Positions 20,961-33,406 are shown, numbered from the stretch's first letter. The stretch is 64,000 bases of DNA from Allolobophora icterica (GCA_963556255.1 OY744606.1:80441541-80505540), one strand, 5' to 3'. Numbers and translations: made by a program. Notes: generated by a model from the letters alone, not told the origin.

Positions 20961-21595
20961 TTTCTCTTACAGCCGAAAGCGGCTTATTTATGTATAATAA
21001 TTATCTGGGAAGAGTCTTTAAAAGGTGTTTAAATACGTTATAAATTTACGATAGTGTATGCTATTATTACTATTTACTGTCCATTGTATAACTTTAACCA
21101 CATCTTATGATATCAAAGGTCGTTAGCAGGATTAAATTTCGTACAAGCAACAGTATTTGCAACGACATCTTATGGCTACCAGGGTAAATTACGACTTATC
21201 TATCACCGACTATGTTTTATTGTTTTCCATCGTATAACACCGTCGTATGACATAAGTAAAGGCCCTGGAATAAAAATGCATACACGTAGTAGTAGTAGTT
21301 TCAGTTTAACGACATTGTGTGGTAACAAAGATCATTAGTTGTTATAATCGACAATGGTATTTGCATTATATTTTTTTGTATTTCAAAACTTATAAAACGC
21401 TTCCAGCCCTCTACCCAGTGCCCACCAATCAGAGGGGCTCCCAGTGCGAAAATCTTCGGGAATAAAGGCAAGTTTTAAAACAAAGAAAAGCTGTTATAAC
21501 ATTTGTCGTTAAACTGAAACTACTACTACTACTACTACTACTGCAGTTGGGTTGGTTGTCGTTCATCGAAATGCGGAATAAAATATACTGAGCTC
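20961..21595. repeat. Cluster of type B repeat units
   Basis: Units at about 21095 (TTTAACCACATCTTATG), 21157 (CAACGACATCTTATGG), 21235 (ACACCGTCGTATGAC), 21304 (TTTAACGACATTGTGTGG), and an inverted start near 21506 (GTCGTTAAACTGAAAC) followed by (ACT)n. Members differ by ~20-30% by eye, so this is an old family. Confidence 0.65.
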
Positions 21596-21820
21596 TTCTT
21601 AGACACCTTTAAAACGGTGTCAACCACTGCTATATAAAAATGAAATACCAAAACTATTTGATTTGAATTGCTTTCACCACATAAAAGTGACCTTTCCGAA
21701 CACAGCAACTAACCAATTGGTTGATTAAATAATATCGTATTTCCAACATGAATGCCGAGAAAAAGTTTACCGACGTCATCGGCCTTTGTTGCCATAAACC
21801 TAGGTGTTATTAAACTGTTG
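21596..21820. repeat. Uninterrupted composite repeat unit (types C + A/B)
   Basis: Begins GAGCTCTTCTTAGACACC with the hairpin GACACCTTTAAAACGGTGTC, then ATATAAAAATGAAATAC. It continues with AACACAGCAACTAACCAATTGG, AATAATATCG, TTTCCAACATGAATGCCGAG and GGCCTTTGTTGCCATAAAC, ending TTAAACTGTTGG. It is the unoccupied paralogue of the sequence split by the GMR1-type element at 3313/10260. Confidence 0.75.
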
Positions 21821-21928
21821 GCAGGGCAAAAGAAGTCACAGCGTGACATACGAAACCCACCGGAAGGCAGGAACATTCGGAAGAGGACGCCAGAGAACAG
21901 TTGATCTAATCGATAATGTTGACACGAA

Positions 21929-22122
<194 letters not shown>

Positions 22123-22228
22123 AACGCAAGTGCCATGAGTCATCCTCTCTTACTGACCAGCACCAACCTTTATTCCCGCTGCGCTCGTGAACAACAATGC
22201 CATCACTCATCAACATCAATTAGCACAG

Positions 22229-22348
22229 GTAACGATTAGCATTCACGTCATCAAACGCAGACTACCTGAACGCCAGGCACTACAGGTGAATTCCCTCAAG
22301 CAGCGCATCGAGCAGTGGGACCTCCGCTGGAAAATGCGCCTGATAAAG
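22229..22348 (+). CDS. Putative internal exon, basic amphipathic helix
   Basis: Acceptor TTAGCACAG, donor AAG|GTAGAG, exactly 120 bp and 40 codons in phase 0. The translation contains KRRLPERQALQVNSLKQRIE followed by QWDLRWKMRLIK: no low-complexity bias, high helix and coiled-coil potential. Same strand and phase as the candidate exons at 10350 and 10544, so all might belong to one gene. Not recognised. Confidence 0.35.
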
Positions 22349-24000
22349 GTAGAGTAATACTGAAGAATAGTTCTAGTGTTTGCTGAACATGATAGATTGT
22401 TCTTCTCTTTGCCTTTCATCTCTGGATGCTTGGATTGAAAGCCCTCTGCCACAAATGAATTGGATTCACCTGTCATCATCAGTCTAGATTACTAGTAGAT
22501 GTTTGTAGCTTTCCCGTAACAGCTGCGGACTGTGGCTAGTAATTTGTTACAAACCCTCTATCGACATCTTATGCTATCAAAGCTCTGTGACGTCGATAAG
22601 AAAAATTTGTTTCAACGTATAATCAAGGATCGTGCGTCACAATGAGGTCCTTCGTTGAAACAGTCATAGCAATTGCAGTGATAGTTTTTGGTGTTTAACG
22701 ACATCTTGTGGCTACAGGGCCGTTGACTTAGACCCTTCCTCACCTCGCGTTGTAGTTGGCGACAATTGGATTAAGTTTAAAGTCATCTTAATGCAGCAAA
22801 GCCGTTGACGTCAACTGCAATTATTTTGAACAGCTCTCATTATTCGGAACGATTATCGAAGGATGGATCTAACGTGTATGGAAATTAGAGGTTAGCAGAA
22901 TTTTTGGCATTATATTGAATATAGAGCGGTTGTAAAAGGTGTTTTACTGGTGTCTAAAGAAAGCATTTATTGGATTGGATGATGAAGGACGGTTACAGAG
23001 AGCTGAAGGAGAAGGCTAAATAACGCGAGGAGTGGCGACAATCAACGTTCCATCCTGTTTATAGGAAGGCAGAGAACCGGAAGAAGAAAGAGATAAAGCA
23101 TTGGGTTCTCCATTTGTAACGACATCTCAAAGGCCCTGAACGTCGATAGGAAATAATTTCTAAATAAATACAAATCCACAGTTCGCACGGTGACAAGTTG
23201 ACATCGCAGTCGCATATTGGACGGATGGGTGGATGCAGAGTTGAACGACATCTTATGGTAACAAATGCCGTTAACTTCCAGAAATTACTTTGCCATAATA
23301 CAGCTCTAACATCCGAGTGAACACGAAAGTTGATTTATTAGCATGTGCTATACGTGGTTGAAATTATATATAAATACGCTTATCACTTTTTAAAGGTGTC
23401 TAAGGACCTGTGCAAATCACTATAAATCTACGTTCATATATTTATTATTATCGTCATCGTTTTGTTGGAGAGGACACTGGGTAATTGTTTCACTCCACCA
23501 AGACCCGTATACTCTGGAAGCGCCAGTCCGAAGCCAGGATAAACGAGGAGGGCGAAAAAACACTTTCTCGTTTCAGCTTTGTCTAGACTCGGTTTCAACG
23601 CCCATAATCAATTTATTTTTGTAATTTGGCCCGTAGCAATTGCGTACTATATTCGGTAATTATTTGCCAACTGTTTAACGACATCTTGGGTTGGAAAGCT
23701 TGGTGACGTCAAAAGGACGAAAAGCTTTTAAAACTGCTCTTACCGTTCACTTGGCATTATACAGCTTTAGTGGGGCACGGTTCCCATATTGATAGAGCGA
23801 TCTCTTTAGACACCTTTAAAACGAAGTCAATCAATGATTCATAATCAGAGAACGCTTTAGTCCGAGTCAATCACTACATTACTTCTCATGTATTATGCGA
23901 TAGGAGAGGTGTGCTTCACTGTAACTATCTGACAGTTTAAATAAGTGATTCTTCAGAACTTATTAGGTGGGGTAGGGCTGATAGTATCTCACCATTGTAC
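22349..24000. repeat. Old interspersed repeats, types B and C
   Basis: Type B units lie at about 22558, 22694, 22770, 23117, 23243 and 23677 (variants of TTAACGACATCTTATGG...GTTGACGTC). Type C units lie at about 23385 (inverted) and 23805 (CTCTTTAGACACCTTTAAAACG). A type A fragment lies at about 23495-23560. No gene evidence. Confidence 0.6.
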
Positions 24001-24019
24001 ATTGCTGCTGTGTAAAGAA

Positions 24020-24220
24020 TAGGATGTAAACAATGTCTGTTCATAAACATTTAAAATATTATAATTATTATATGGCTTCAGTGCATACCTATTGTACTGT
24101 ATCTTAAAATGATGCTGGAAATCTGAGCGTAAACTATAGGATGTTAACAATGTCTGTTCGTATACATTTAAGACATTATTACATTGTTTCAGTACATACC
24201 TACTGTACTGAGAATGCTAG
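24020..24220. repeat. Two-copy tandem duplication (~113 bp)
   Basis: AGGATGTAAACAATGTCTGT to GTGCATACCTATTGTACTG (from ~24029) is repeated as AGGATGTTAACAATGTCTGT to GTACATACCTACTGTACTG (from ~24139). Confidence 0.8.
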
Positions 24221-24296
24221 TGAATGTTGTAAATCGATCGCAATAATATTTTGTACATTTATTAAAGGGTAAAAACGGTGACAGCTTAGAATATTA

Positions 24297-24345
24297 CACA
24301 CCTCTTTTAAGTATGATATTCGCTCTATAAATAATACGTGGAGAG
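24297..24345. repeat. Short interspersed repeat (type E)
   Basis: CACACCTCTTTTAAGTATGATATTCGCTCTATAAAT is nearly repeated at 57959-58000. The CACACCTCTTTTAAG core recurs inverted at about 30894-30908. Confidence 0.6.
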
Positions 24346-24551
24346 TAAGAAGTTCGATCATCCTGCTCTGAGACGGTTACTGTATATATACATGGACTCT
24401 GTTACGTCGTTTGGCTGTGTGTACAGTTCTGAACTTTGGAAGGAGAGCAATATCAAGATACAGTTGTAGGCTATTGTATTTGTGTAAATAAACTCATAAT
24501 AATTTGCGGACCAGAAACCAGGCATAACGACAGTTTATGGCATAAAAATGT

Positions 24552-24780
24552 GGGGCGTGGTGGCTCAGTGGTAAGTTCGGCGCCTTGTGACCGGAGGGTT
24601 GCAGGTTCGAATCCCACTATAGCCGCTGCGTACGGACCTTGGGCAAGTCCTTCACTCGCAATTGCTCGTGGCGCTTCGGGGTGAAAACTCCGGCACAGTA
24701 TCAAATGCTGTAGTCGGGAGCGCCTCTGAGTAGTAGTTGACTTCGAGAGGCGCTATAGAAATATCCGGAATAAAATAAAT
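24552..24780 (+). mobile_element. tRNA-derived SINE
   Basis: The head GGGGCGTGGTGGCTCAGTGG contains an A box (~24561) and a B box GGTTCGAATCC at 24604-24614, with the spacing of a Pol III internal promoter. The body ends GAGGCGCTATAGAAATATCC followed by an AATAAAATAAAT tail. The last ~45 bases (CTCTGAGTAG...GAGGCGCTATA) are shared with 54447-54495, suggesting a 3' tail borrowed from a partner LINE. It is not a functional tRNA: no anticodon arm folds cleanly and the 3' part is unrelated. Confidence 0.82.
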
Positions 24781-25660
24781 GCTCTTGACTTCGATTGTAA
24801 AATAGTTTGCATCGTTTTTTTACCGTGACATCGACAAGATCAACAAAACCCTTTCATGTTAATTACGACAATTGAAATTGATAAGCAATTAAAATCTTCG
24901 AAAGAAGCCGTGTTAACAGTGTCGTTGAACAATGGAAACTAATACTGAAAAAAGAAAAATGTTGCAATATGATGGCAATAAACCGAAGAGTGAAACCGAA
25001 CAGCCATTTTACATACCTCTTATAATCATCTACTTACGCTTTAAGTTAAGAATGGTAGACGCGCGGCTAGTTTACTTCTGTCATCCGTTCAATGTAATTT
25101 AGATGTTTTGTTACCGACGTGAACGCAGTCTTAAACGCAGACTCCAAGCGTCTAAAACTCAGAGCACCAGCTCATTCACGAGGGCTGCTAGGTTTAAAGA
25201 CAACTTTGCATTAAGCACGACATTTTCTTCAGTTATCACAGCGACTTGTCTGTGCTTTAACCCTAAGACAATTATTCAAATCCAGTACAATGCTTCTGAG
25301 GACTTTTAGAGGCTCAGATTGGCGCTATTTATAGCTTGTCACTACTTGTCACGGCTATTACGTCAGATGTCGCTCTTAAGCGTTAAACAGTATCGCAGAG
25401 AACGAATCGGAGTGTCCTGATTGGTCGATTATCCTCAACGGCTGTCAACCACATTCTAGAACATACGAGGATTTTAAATAGTCTAATTTAGTTCGACAGA
25501 CTTCTATAGCGCATATATCTGACTGCACGAGGCATCAACCGATGATCATTTCTACGCATAATCCCGTACACAATCCATCGGGTAAAGATATTCGGATAGG
25601 ATCCGTGAGGTATGAACCAGAGATGTTGTACTTGGTAGCCTAGTACAACTCGAGTAGTTT
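24781..25660. other. No gene seen; one type D repeat
   Basis: A repeat shared with 60060-60100 lies at about 25155-25190 (GAGCACCAGCTCATTCACGAG). Otherwise unassigned. Confidence 0.45.
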
Positions 25661-25785
25661 GTAAGACCAAAGTACTTGTACTTGAGACCAAAGACTTGTA
25701 CTTGAGACCAAAGTACTTGTACTTGAGACCAATGTATTTGTACTTGAGACAAAAATACTTGTACTTGAGACCAAAGTACTTGAAA
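25661..25785. repeat. ~21 bp minisatellite
   Basis: About six copies of CTTGTACTTGAGACCAAAGTA with small changes. The Tyr/Lys- or Ser/Gln/Val-rich minus-strand frames through it are artefacts. Confidence 0.9.
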
Positions 25786-27030
25786 CATTTCTTGTATGAA
25801 CAGGCTTGAATAGAATCTAGAAAACCATGGAACACTTCCAGAACATACACCGCAAGACTATACAGGAGCGACCCGTTGCAGAGACAACGCTTGCTTCCAG
25901 GACAAGATCTAATGGGTCAGGCAGGCAGACAGTCAGACGGCTGCGGTGAGAGAGGCAGGGGCATAGACTACACACACTGCCTCCTTCTCTTCAAGGTCTT
26001 CTGGCACCCTGACTTGGTTCTTCACCTTGTATCTCTATAGACAACCCCTCTAACACGACGCAGCGCTTGCAAAATAAGCTCATGCCCTGCGCTTTGCTTC
26101 TAAGTATCGCTTTGTAAATCCGGAGCATAAAATATTGCTATTAATAAACAACGATTGCTATTAATAAAAATAAATTGTAGGTCAACATCGATTTTCTCCA
26201 TTGCATCAATGTTGTTATCATTGAAATCACCACGAAATCATCGTCCGAATATTTATTGTCCCATCGGCATGCCATACATCAGTCGGTAAACTCCCGGATG
26301 TAGAAGCGTCACCAACAGAATGCCCTGCATCAGTTTTATGTCCGCGTAAGCCAGCACAGGTGCGCGTCAACCCTGACAGGTACTCATTCATCTCGAAGAT
26401 CGATGGCCGACCCAGCCGGAGAGTTACGATGGCACAAACCCTTCTTGCTGACAGCCCGTCCATAAATGCAATTTTATGTGATGAAATGTGAAATCTTAGG
26501 CGTTTTTGTAGCGCCCATATTTCGGGGTCGGTGACCGGGCTTTATGGCTGCCGGGTTTTCGTTTTGCAGGCGCAATAAAAGATTTCTCGATGCGTGTTTG
26601 CGACAACTAATGCTGGCTCTAAATCATCGTGACAGTGTGCATTCAGTGCATCGGGTTCTTATTGAACAAATGATATATTTTCAAAGTCTGATTTACAGTC
26701 CACAAAGTAAGCCTACTGAATTTTAACCAGCTGACCTATCTGTGTTCCATAACTGCCCCTCGTTCCACTGGATATTGCTTATCAACCACATAGTCTGCCT
26801 CTCTGTCTTACGGACTGATCTTCTGGATGTTGACCTGATCACGACTTGATTTTGGTGCTCCATCGGCTGATGCCTTGTGCATTAGAAACCGGCGCAATAG
26901 AAGTTACTAATTACAACATTACACTCGATCAGTGGATGCTGTGACTCTTGACTGACAGAGGGTTTCATATGAGCCGACAGCGCCGGAAACCCTGTGCTAT
27001 TTCTACACAGGCGCTATAGAAGTCGACTAA
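25786..27030. other. No confident gene; repeat copies of types D and F
   Basis: An inverted type D copy lies at about 26040-26100. 26220-26493 is open in several frames on both strands but shows no family. A ~90 bp type F unit at about 26870-26925 (GCTCCATCGGCTGATGCCTT...AGTTACTAATTACAA) recurs at 46930-46995. Confidence 0.45.
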
Positions 27031-27240
27031 AACAGATCAGTCACATAGGAATAAACATACACATACAAAGACACATACATATACAAACACATACACAAAC
27101 TCAAATACAAACACACATGATTTTACGCATACATTATACATACGCAAATACACACAAACAAACAAATAGATGTAACACAGGAATACAAATACATAATTAT
27201 GCAAGAACGCAAACATATACAGATACACAAAGGAGGTCGT
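27031..27240. repeat. Degenerate (ACACAT)n tract
   Basis: CA/ACAT-rich imperfect repeats. No gene. Confidence 0.85.
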
Positions 27241-27476
27241 ACACGTGACCTTTCTTCTTGCACTGAGCATAATGAGTACCAAAGGTATCCGAAAGGTACC
27301 CGTGGAGCGCGCTGTCATGTTCGCACTGCAAAGTGCAAACATCAATTCGTGTCGGATATAAAATTATATTGATACTTTGCCACCGAAACTTTGTCAGTCT
27401 TCAGCTCCTCTTCCTCGTCCCCGCCTCCTCTTCCTTCTCGTCCCTCTCCATCCAATCCTCTGCAACATCTCTCTTT

Positions 27477-27890
<414 letters not shown>

Positions 27891-28600
27891 ACTCATTCAG
27901 TTTCTGTGCATTGTTCATCCTACTGATGACTAGCTTTTCTTATCACATTTAATCATCATTAACAGGTAAGCCAGAACAAAGCCTCTGATCATTGGAGTGG
28001 CGCTCTATAAAGCTTCATAAAAATACGTATATAAAGCCTCTTAATAAAGAAATAATTTAGTCTTATTAATAAAAACTAATTTAGCTTTCTTAATATAGAA
28101 GTAATTTAGTTTTCTAATAAAGATATGATTTAATCTTCAGACTGGCACCTCCGAGTATAAGTAGAGGCGGATATCAGTGCTGCAGCTAGGCAGCTACTGC
28201 TTAACGACGCCGTATATGCTCCATTGCTCATTTGTAACCGTAATATTGGTAAGTTACTGTTTACCGACGCTGTGTCATAAGAAAGATGATTAGCGTCGCC
28301 CTCGTCCTTTTTCCAGGCTTGGGACTGGCACTGCCAGAGCACGAGCAGTGGCGGAGTTAATACAGTAAGAGCGACCCATTTTCTTCTCTAATAGGGAAAA
28401 TGTATTACTTTAAAAACGTGGCGAAATAAGGAGAATCTTGAGTTTAACAACATCTTGTGCAACAAAGGCCGTTTACGTCAATAGAAATAATTATTATTAC
28501 CGGCAGTTTTCTTTCATACACAATCATCGCAATTATTATTATTCCAAAAGTTTAACGACATCTTATGGCTACATAGGCCGTTGACGTCTTTACAGTTTTT
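27891..28600. repeat. Type A (inverted) and type B repeat copies
   Basis: An inverted type A copy spans about 28195-28362 (ACGACGCCGTATATG, GATTAGCGTCGCCCTCGTCC, GGCACTGCCAGAGCACGAGC). Type B units lie at about 28441 and 28549 (TTTAACGACATCTTATGG). The poly-TTTC stretch at 28652-28690 is a microsatellite. Confidence 0.65.
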
Positions 28601-29425
28601 TTTATATATTTCAGTTCATGTTCGTATAACTTTCATTTATCAGTTTCTTTCTTTCTGTTTTCTTTCTTTCTTTCTTTCTTTCTTTCTTTTGATTGTCTCA
28701 TCGTTTGTTTCCTTGTTTGGCTTTTTTATTTTAAAGAATTTCACATTTATTTACATTATCATAAGAACCGTTCATAACAAATTTACAAACAATGTTCAAT
28801 ATAAACATTAATAGTTAATATTTATACAGATTGCTTCAATATTCAATATTAACTTGACATAGAAAGTACTTAGTTCTTATTTAGAGGCTTCAATAATAAT
28901 ATCAATATTATTCAATGTCATTTCTAAATTTCAAAATCAGTTGAAATGTCTGATCCCATACATTGATTTACACACACACGCACGCACGCACACCAATTTA
29001 GCAGTATTGTCCAAGGACCAATAATATTATAAACATTACTAGTCATCGATTATATCCAATTAAAAAAAGCACACACACATTAGGTTATGAATTCCATACA
29101 TTTTAAAACATTACAAATCACCCATTTATATGTAACAAGCAATTATCAGTGTCCAGAATAAAAATGTTATATGGTTAGATAACACAACGAAGAAAATAGT
29201 TTCTTCGATTATTTCAAATTAGTGAATTACTTAGAAATTAACAGATGATTAGTGATAAGCACATAGGAATCTGTCAATTAATTTCTTTTAATATAAACAT
29301 TATGGTAACAAAATTTATAACTATTTACATTATTTTATCGGAGAACATCCAACTCAAATGGCAGAACTCCAATATACATGTTGACAGTATTTTCAGATAT
29401 AATTTACACTATTTATTTCTGATAT
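28601..29425 (-). other. AT-rich region, probable 3' end of the LINE at 29426
   Basis: Downstream (minus strand) of the truncated I-clade LINE. No coding signal. A short CACGCACG repeat lies at 28971-28992. Confidence 0.4.
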
Positions 29426-30855
29426 TTACATAATCTTTCCACTAGTTATAGTCATAAGTAAACTATATACTTCAAGATAAATATCTCGAACTGTCAAGAT
29501 ATTTTTAACAGTGTATTCCACTTTTTTCTTTGCACATTTCTGAACTAGCATTTGTGATATTTCATGTTTTTTACAAGCAGTTAGTATATGATGAATTGTT
29601 TCAGGTACCTGGCATTCAAAACATAAGTCCGTTGGGCTTTTACCTATAGATTTCAGCCAGGTATTAGTTAGAATATGTCCCATTCTAAGTCTGGTAATTT
29701 GAACTTCTCGTTTTCTAAGATAGTCTGTAAATTTTATATCTGTAGATACCTGGGGTTGAATATTTTTATAGAATCTTCCATTTGTTTTAAGGTTGTATTC
29801 AATTTGCCATTTATTAATTACATAATTCCTTATTAAAGAATAGATTTCCTTAAACTCTAAATAATTTGTTGAATTAATCTCAGATATTTCCAGTCCCTTC
29901 TTTGCCAGCATATCTGCCATTTCATTTCCAGATAAACCAATATGGCTTGGTATCCATGCTACTATGATATTGCTATGTTTTATCTTATTAAAATTATCTA
30001 AAAATTCAAGAAAAAGATTAGGCCTTGAACTAGACCCATTCTCTTTTATAGAAGTGGCTACACTTAATGAGTCAGTAAATATGATATATTTATTTGTATT
30101 TTCATTTTCATTTATAATAATCCATTTAATTGCTTCAATTATGGCTGTTAATTCAGCTGAATAAATCGATGAATCATTTACAATTCTATAGATATTATGA
30201 AACTGTATAGAAGGTATATAGAAGGCTGCTGAAACTATACTTTCAAGTTTAGATCCATCCGTATAAATGGGTGTGTAATCAAGATATCTATTAATTAATT
30301 CTAATGACAAGGATGACATAAAATTAGGGGAGTCTGTCTTTTTGTTGATATATTTTTTCAAGGACAGATCAACCTTAATGGTTTTATTAAGCCAGGGGGC
30401 TGTTGACTGGTAAGATGGTGATTTAAATGGCTGAGAGATCAAGGAGAAAAAATGTTCAGTTCTTTTAAATATGGAATTTTGTTTAACAGAAGATGCATAA
30501 TAATAATTTGTCCAGTGGTCTCGCATAGCTTCCGCCGCAGGATGATCTTTTGAACTGAGAATTTTAGATCCTATTTTAAGCGAATTGTTCAAACGACGTA
30601 GGTGGAGTGGAATTTCACCACATTCATTTTGAAGAGCCATGATTGGGGTGCCTTTAGCTGAGCCACAAGCTAATCTCAAAGCCTCAGATTGGATATTTTG
30701 CAACTTTTTTAACTGGCTGGAACTAGCTGTGGTATATGCTACATCCCCATAATCAAGAACTGATCTAATTATAGCTTTATAAATGCATAGGAGGGCTCGT
30801 TTGGATGCCCCCCATCTATACCCAGATACAGCTCTCATTATATTCATTCGCAATA
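29426..30855 (-). pseudogene. 5'-truncated I-clade LINE: RT thumb region and RNase H
   Basis: An open frame of ~475 codons aligned by eye with residues ~790-1255 of the ORF2 at 14832-18617: MRAVSGYRWGA vs IRAISGYGWGA, then LDYGDVAY and ALQNECGE. RNase H has IYTDGSK and PSHIGLSGNEMAD, and the C-terminal CX2CX7HX4C is conserved. Homology stops at about 30855, so endonuclease and the RT catalytic core are absent: a typical 5' truncation during target-primed reverse transcription. It is a different subfamily from the 14.8-20.7 kb copy, judging by divergence. Confidence 0.88.
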
Positions 30856-31482
30856 TGCGGACCACTTGCTCTTATAGGGCAAATGTCTCACTTAAAAGAG
30901 GTGTGTTATTATTCTGAACAATTCTCAAACTCAATGCACTTGTCTTCTTTAAAAGGAAACAAAGAAGCCATTCTAGCAAATTAGTTTTATTCAAAAAAAG
31001 ATAAAACAGTTAAAGCTATTAAATATATCGACTCAGCAAAGTTTGTTCTATGCATGTATAAGTGAAGCACTTCGAAAAAGAACATAAGTCAACAAAAAAC
31101 GAAGAAAAGGAGCTTCTACGCCATCAAGACACCGTTATTTTATACAGTTTTTTCATATAAATACGCCTAAACCGCTAATCACTCCATACTTATTTCTAAT
31201 ATTGACACTTCTGCAACTATTGGCACTCTGGTATTGCCAGTCCCAAGCGTGAATAAAGGAAGAGGTCGACCTTAATCATCTTTCTTACGAATCAACGTCG
31301 TTAAACAGTAACTAAGAAAACTTATAAAAAGTTGATATTCCTACAAGCTATTGATTCAACCAAAGCTCAACGCAGGAGACACGCAATTTGTTAAAAGTGA
31401 CCCCATATAATTTGAGGCTTGATTTTACCTAAAACCCAGGTTTGTTATATTTTCGCCTAATTGGGCAGACACACACCTAAAA
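30856..31482. other. No gene; type E and type A repeat copies
   Basis: An inverted CACACCTCTTTTAAG core lies at ~30894. A type A unit lies at about 31200-31318 (GGCACTCTGGTATTGCCAGTCC...ACGTCGTTAAACAGTAAC). Confidence 0.55.
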
Positions 31483-31548
31483 CACACACACACACACACA
31501 CGCACGCACGCACGCACACACACACACACACACACACGCACACGTACA
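31483..31548. repeat. (CA)n with (CACG)n microsatellite
   Basis: CACACACA runs with an internal CGCACGCACGCACG block. Confidence 0.95.
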
Positions 31549-31549
31549 C

Positions 31550-31685
31550 CATTCCAGACGGCAGGACCAACCATGGAGAATACCCTACGCTGTGCTATGG
31601 CAGTACGAGCGTACAGAACAGCAAAGTTTCCCCCGAGAGACCGTGCGCAAGGAACGACGCCCCACACAAGCAGAATACAAAATGA
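31550..31685 (-). pseudogene. LINE ORF2 C-terminal fragment
   Basis: The minus strand reads ARTAIAQRRVFSMVGPAVWN, matching the characteristic RT C-terminal phrase 'R-x-F-S-V-x-G-P-x-x-W-N' of CR1/RTE-like LINEs. It is short, directly abuts the (CA)n tract and is dead. Confidence 0.5.
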
Positions 31686-31740
31686 AAAACTCACAGAGGT
31701 AGGTCGGTGACCGCCCTAAGACACATTGCCAAGCTGTTGT

Positions 31741-31947
31741 GTGTGTATGTATGTATGTATGTATGTATGTATGTATGTATGTATGTATGTATGTATGTAT
31801 GTATGTATGTATGTATGTATGTATGTATGTATGTATGTATGTATGTATGTATGTATGTATGTATGTATGTATGTATGTATGTATGTATGTATGTATGTAT
31901 GTATGTATGTATGTATGTATGTATGTATGTATGTATGTATGTATGTA
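31741..31947. repeat. (GTAT)n microsatellite, about 51 units
   Basis: Almost perfect tetranucleotide array. Confidence 0.98.
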
Positions 31948-32099
31948 GGCCTAGGTATTTCTGTGTGTAAAATTGTGTCATGTTTTAAATCTATAGACCT
32001 ATCGACATCATTAATCGATTGACATTGATGAATCCATCTACATCAATGTATGACAGGGATTTGGCGCCGTTCAGATATTCTCTGAATGCACCATAATAT

Positions 32100-32640
32100 A
32101 AATGTTCTGATTGATGCATACACGAACGAGTAGTTGGAGGAAGAGGAGGAGTGGAAAAGGCGACCTAGAAGGAGGAAGAAAGAGGATGACCAGGAAGAGG
32201 GAAAGAGGGCGGAGGACGAGGGAAAGAGGAAAAGACAGTGGCGGCACTAAGCCAGGGCGAACCAGGACAAATGCGCTGGTAAAAAAGCATTTGCCCTGGT
32301 CGTTGCCCTGCAAGAATTTCTTGCCCTGCCCAGTATTTGTTCAGGGCATACATGTAAATTCCTCTGCACTGGTTACTTGTATGACTGGTTACAGTCTGGC
32401 GCCGCCACTGGGACTAGGAGGAGGAAGCGGAGGAGGAAGAAGAGGAAGAGAACGAGCAGGAGCGTGTGGAGGAAGAGGAGGAGTAGGTTGAAGAGGAGGA
32501 AAAGAGGAGGACCTAGAGCAGAAAAAAAGAGGAAGAGGAGCAGAAGGAGGAGGACGAGAAGGAGGAAGATGAGGAATAGGTGAAGGAGGTGGAACAGGAG
32601 GTGGAAGAGGAGGACTGGAAAGAAGAAAGGCCAGCGGAAT
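32100..32640. repeat. Purine-rich (GGA)n-like tract split by a MITE
   Basis: Degenerate GAGGAAGAGGA on both sides of the 32236-32410 element. Strong purine strand asymmetry, potentially triplex-forming. Arg/Lys-rich frames are artefacts. Confidence 0.85.
32236..32410. mobile_element. hAT-like MITE, 175 bp
   Basis: Ends are CAGTGGCGGC and its exact inverse GCCGCCACTG. Flanking octamers GGAAAAGA and GGACTAGG match at 5 of 8 positions, consistent with an aged 8 bp duplication. No coding capacity; the internal inverted phrase GCATTTGCCCTGG/CCAGGGCGAACC adds secondary structure. Confidence 0.65.
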
Positions 32641-32779
32641 CCTCGGTTGTCCATTTGCGCATCTTTATCGTCATCGACGGAGAATGACGGTTCGGACGAT
32701 GGGAGAAGGAGGTGTCGGATTACCTCGTAATAATTATTAAACCCCATTCATCTACTTCTAATCATATGAATTAGACTCG

Positions 32780-33000
32780 TTGAGGTCCTTGTGGGCCCAT
32801 TGTGCTTGGCGTACATGTATAGGCACCCAGCAAACACACCCGCACGGGTCCCTTGTGGGTTTCATCCGGTTTGACGGTACGGAGTTCTCGCGGTTTTTGA
32901 CCACGGTTTGCGTAAGGGACCCTTATGGTCCAGCCCGCGTCGGTGGCGCCTCCTACCGGTATTCGTATTTCTACCGCCGGTCCGCCATTTTGTGTGCCTG
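32780..33000. repeat. GGGTCCC-rich repeat related to 45790-45945
   Basis: Contains CACCCAGCAAACACACCCGC and CGGGTCCCTTGTGGG. The inverse of the former is at about 45915-45945 (GTGTGGGTGTGTTAGCTGGG). A dispersed family; boundaries uncertain. Confidence 0.5.
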
Positions 33001-33177
33001 CCGTTTCGAATGTACACATATTTGACAGATCGCGATGTGTTTCTGTGAAAAGTAAGATTACGTTATATTTATTATAGGCCTGCTAATGAACCTATATCTG
33101 CGTATATTAACAGTTTATGTAAATGCTGTAGGCCTATTTAATTGTGGTCGGGATAGACGAAACGGAGATTGCAGTGG
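33001..33177. other. Unassigned spacer
   Basis: No gene or clear repeat. Confidence 0.4.
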
Positions 33178-33185
33178 GTTAGGGT

Positions 33186-33406
33186 CAGGGCTGTAGTGGT
33201 AAAATTAGAGGTGAGTACACGCTACGGGTTAGTTTTCCGAAACAAATTAGAGGTGAGTCTACGCTACAGTATTTTGTGAGTATACGCTACAGTATTTTAA
33301 TATAAATAAATATAACTATTTGGGAGGTGAGTAGGCCTATACGGTCTCTAGAGGTGAGTACACACTGTATAGTGTATACCCGCGTATACCCTCGACTACA
33401 GCCCTG
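33186..33406. mobile_element. hAT-like MITE with perfect 8 bp target duplication
   Basis: 12 bp terminal inverted repeats CAGGGCTGTAGT / ACTACAGCCCTG. The flanks GTTAGGGT (33178-33185) and GTTAGGGT (33407-33414) are identical. Internally it carries four or five repeats of GAGGTGAGTACACGCTAC-type words. 221 bp, non-coding. Confidence 0.88.

Noticed and set aside
21825..21911. Exon-like open stretch GKRSHSVTYETHRKAGTFGR
   Set aside because: Has an acceptor-like TTGGCAG but no donor before the (CA)n tract; could be chance.
24561..24632. Possible tRNA gene
   Set aside because: A and B boxes are present but no complete cloverleaf is evident and the sequence continues as a SINE with a LINE-like tail.
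26227..26493. Open frames on both strands of ~80 codons
   Set aside because: No splice context, no family recognised, and openness on both strands is not evidence of a gene.
31691..31981. YIHTYIHT and YVCMYVCM frames
   Set aside because: Frames of the (GTAT)n microsatellite.
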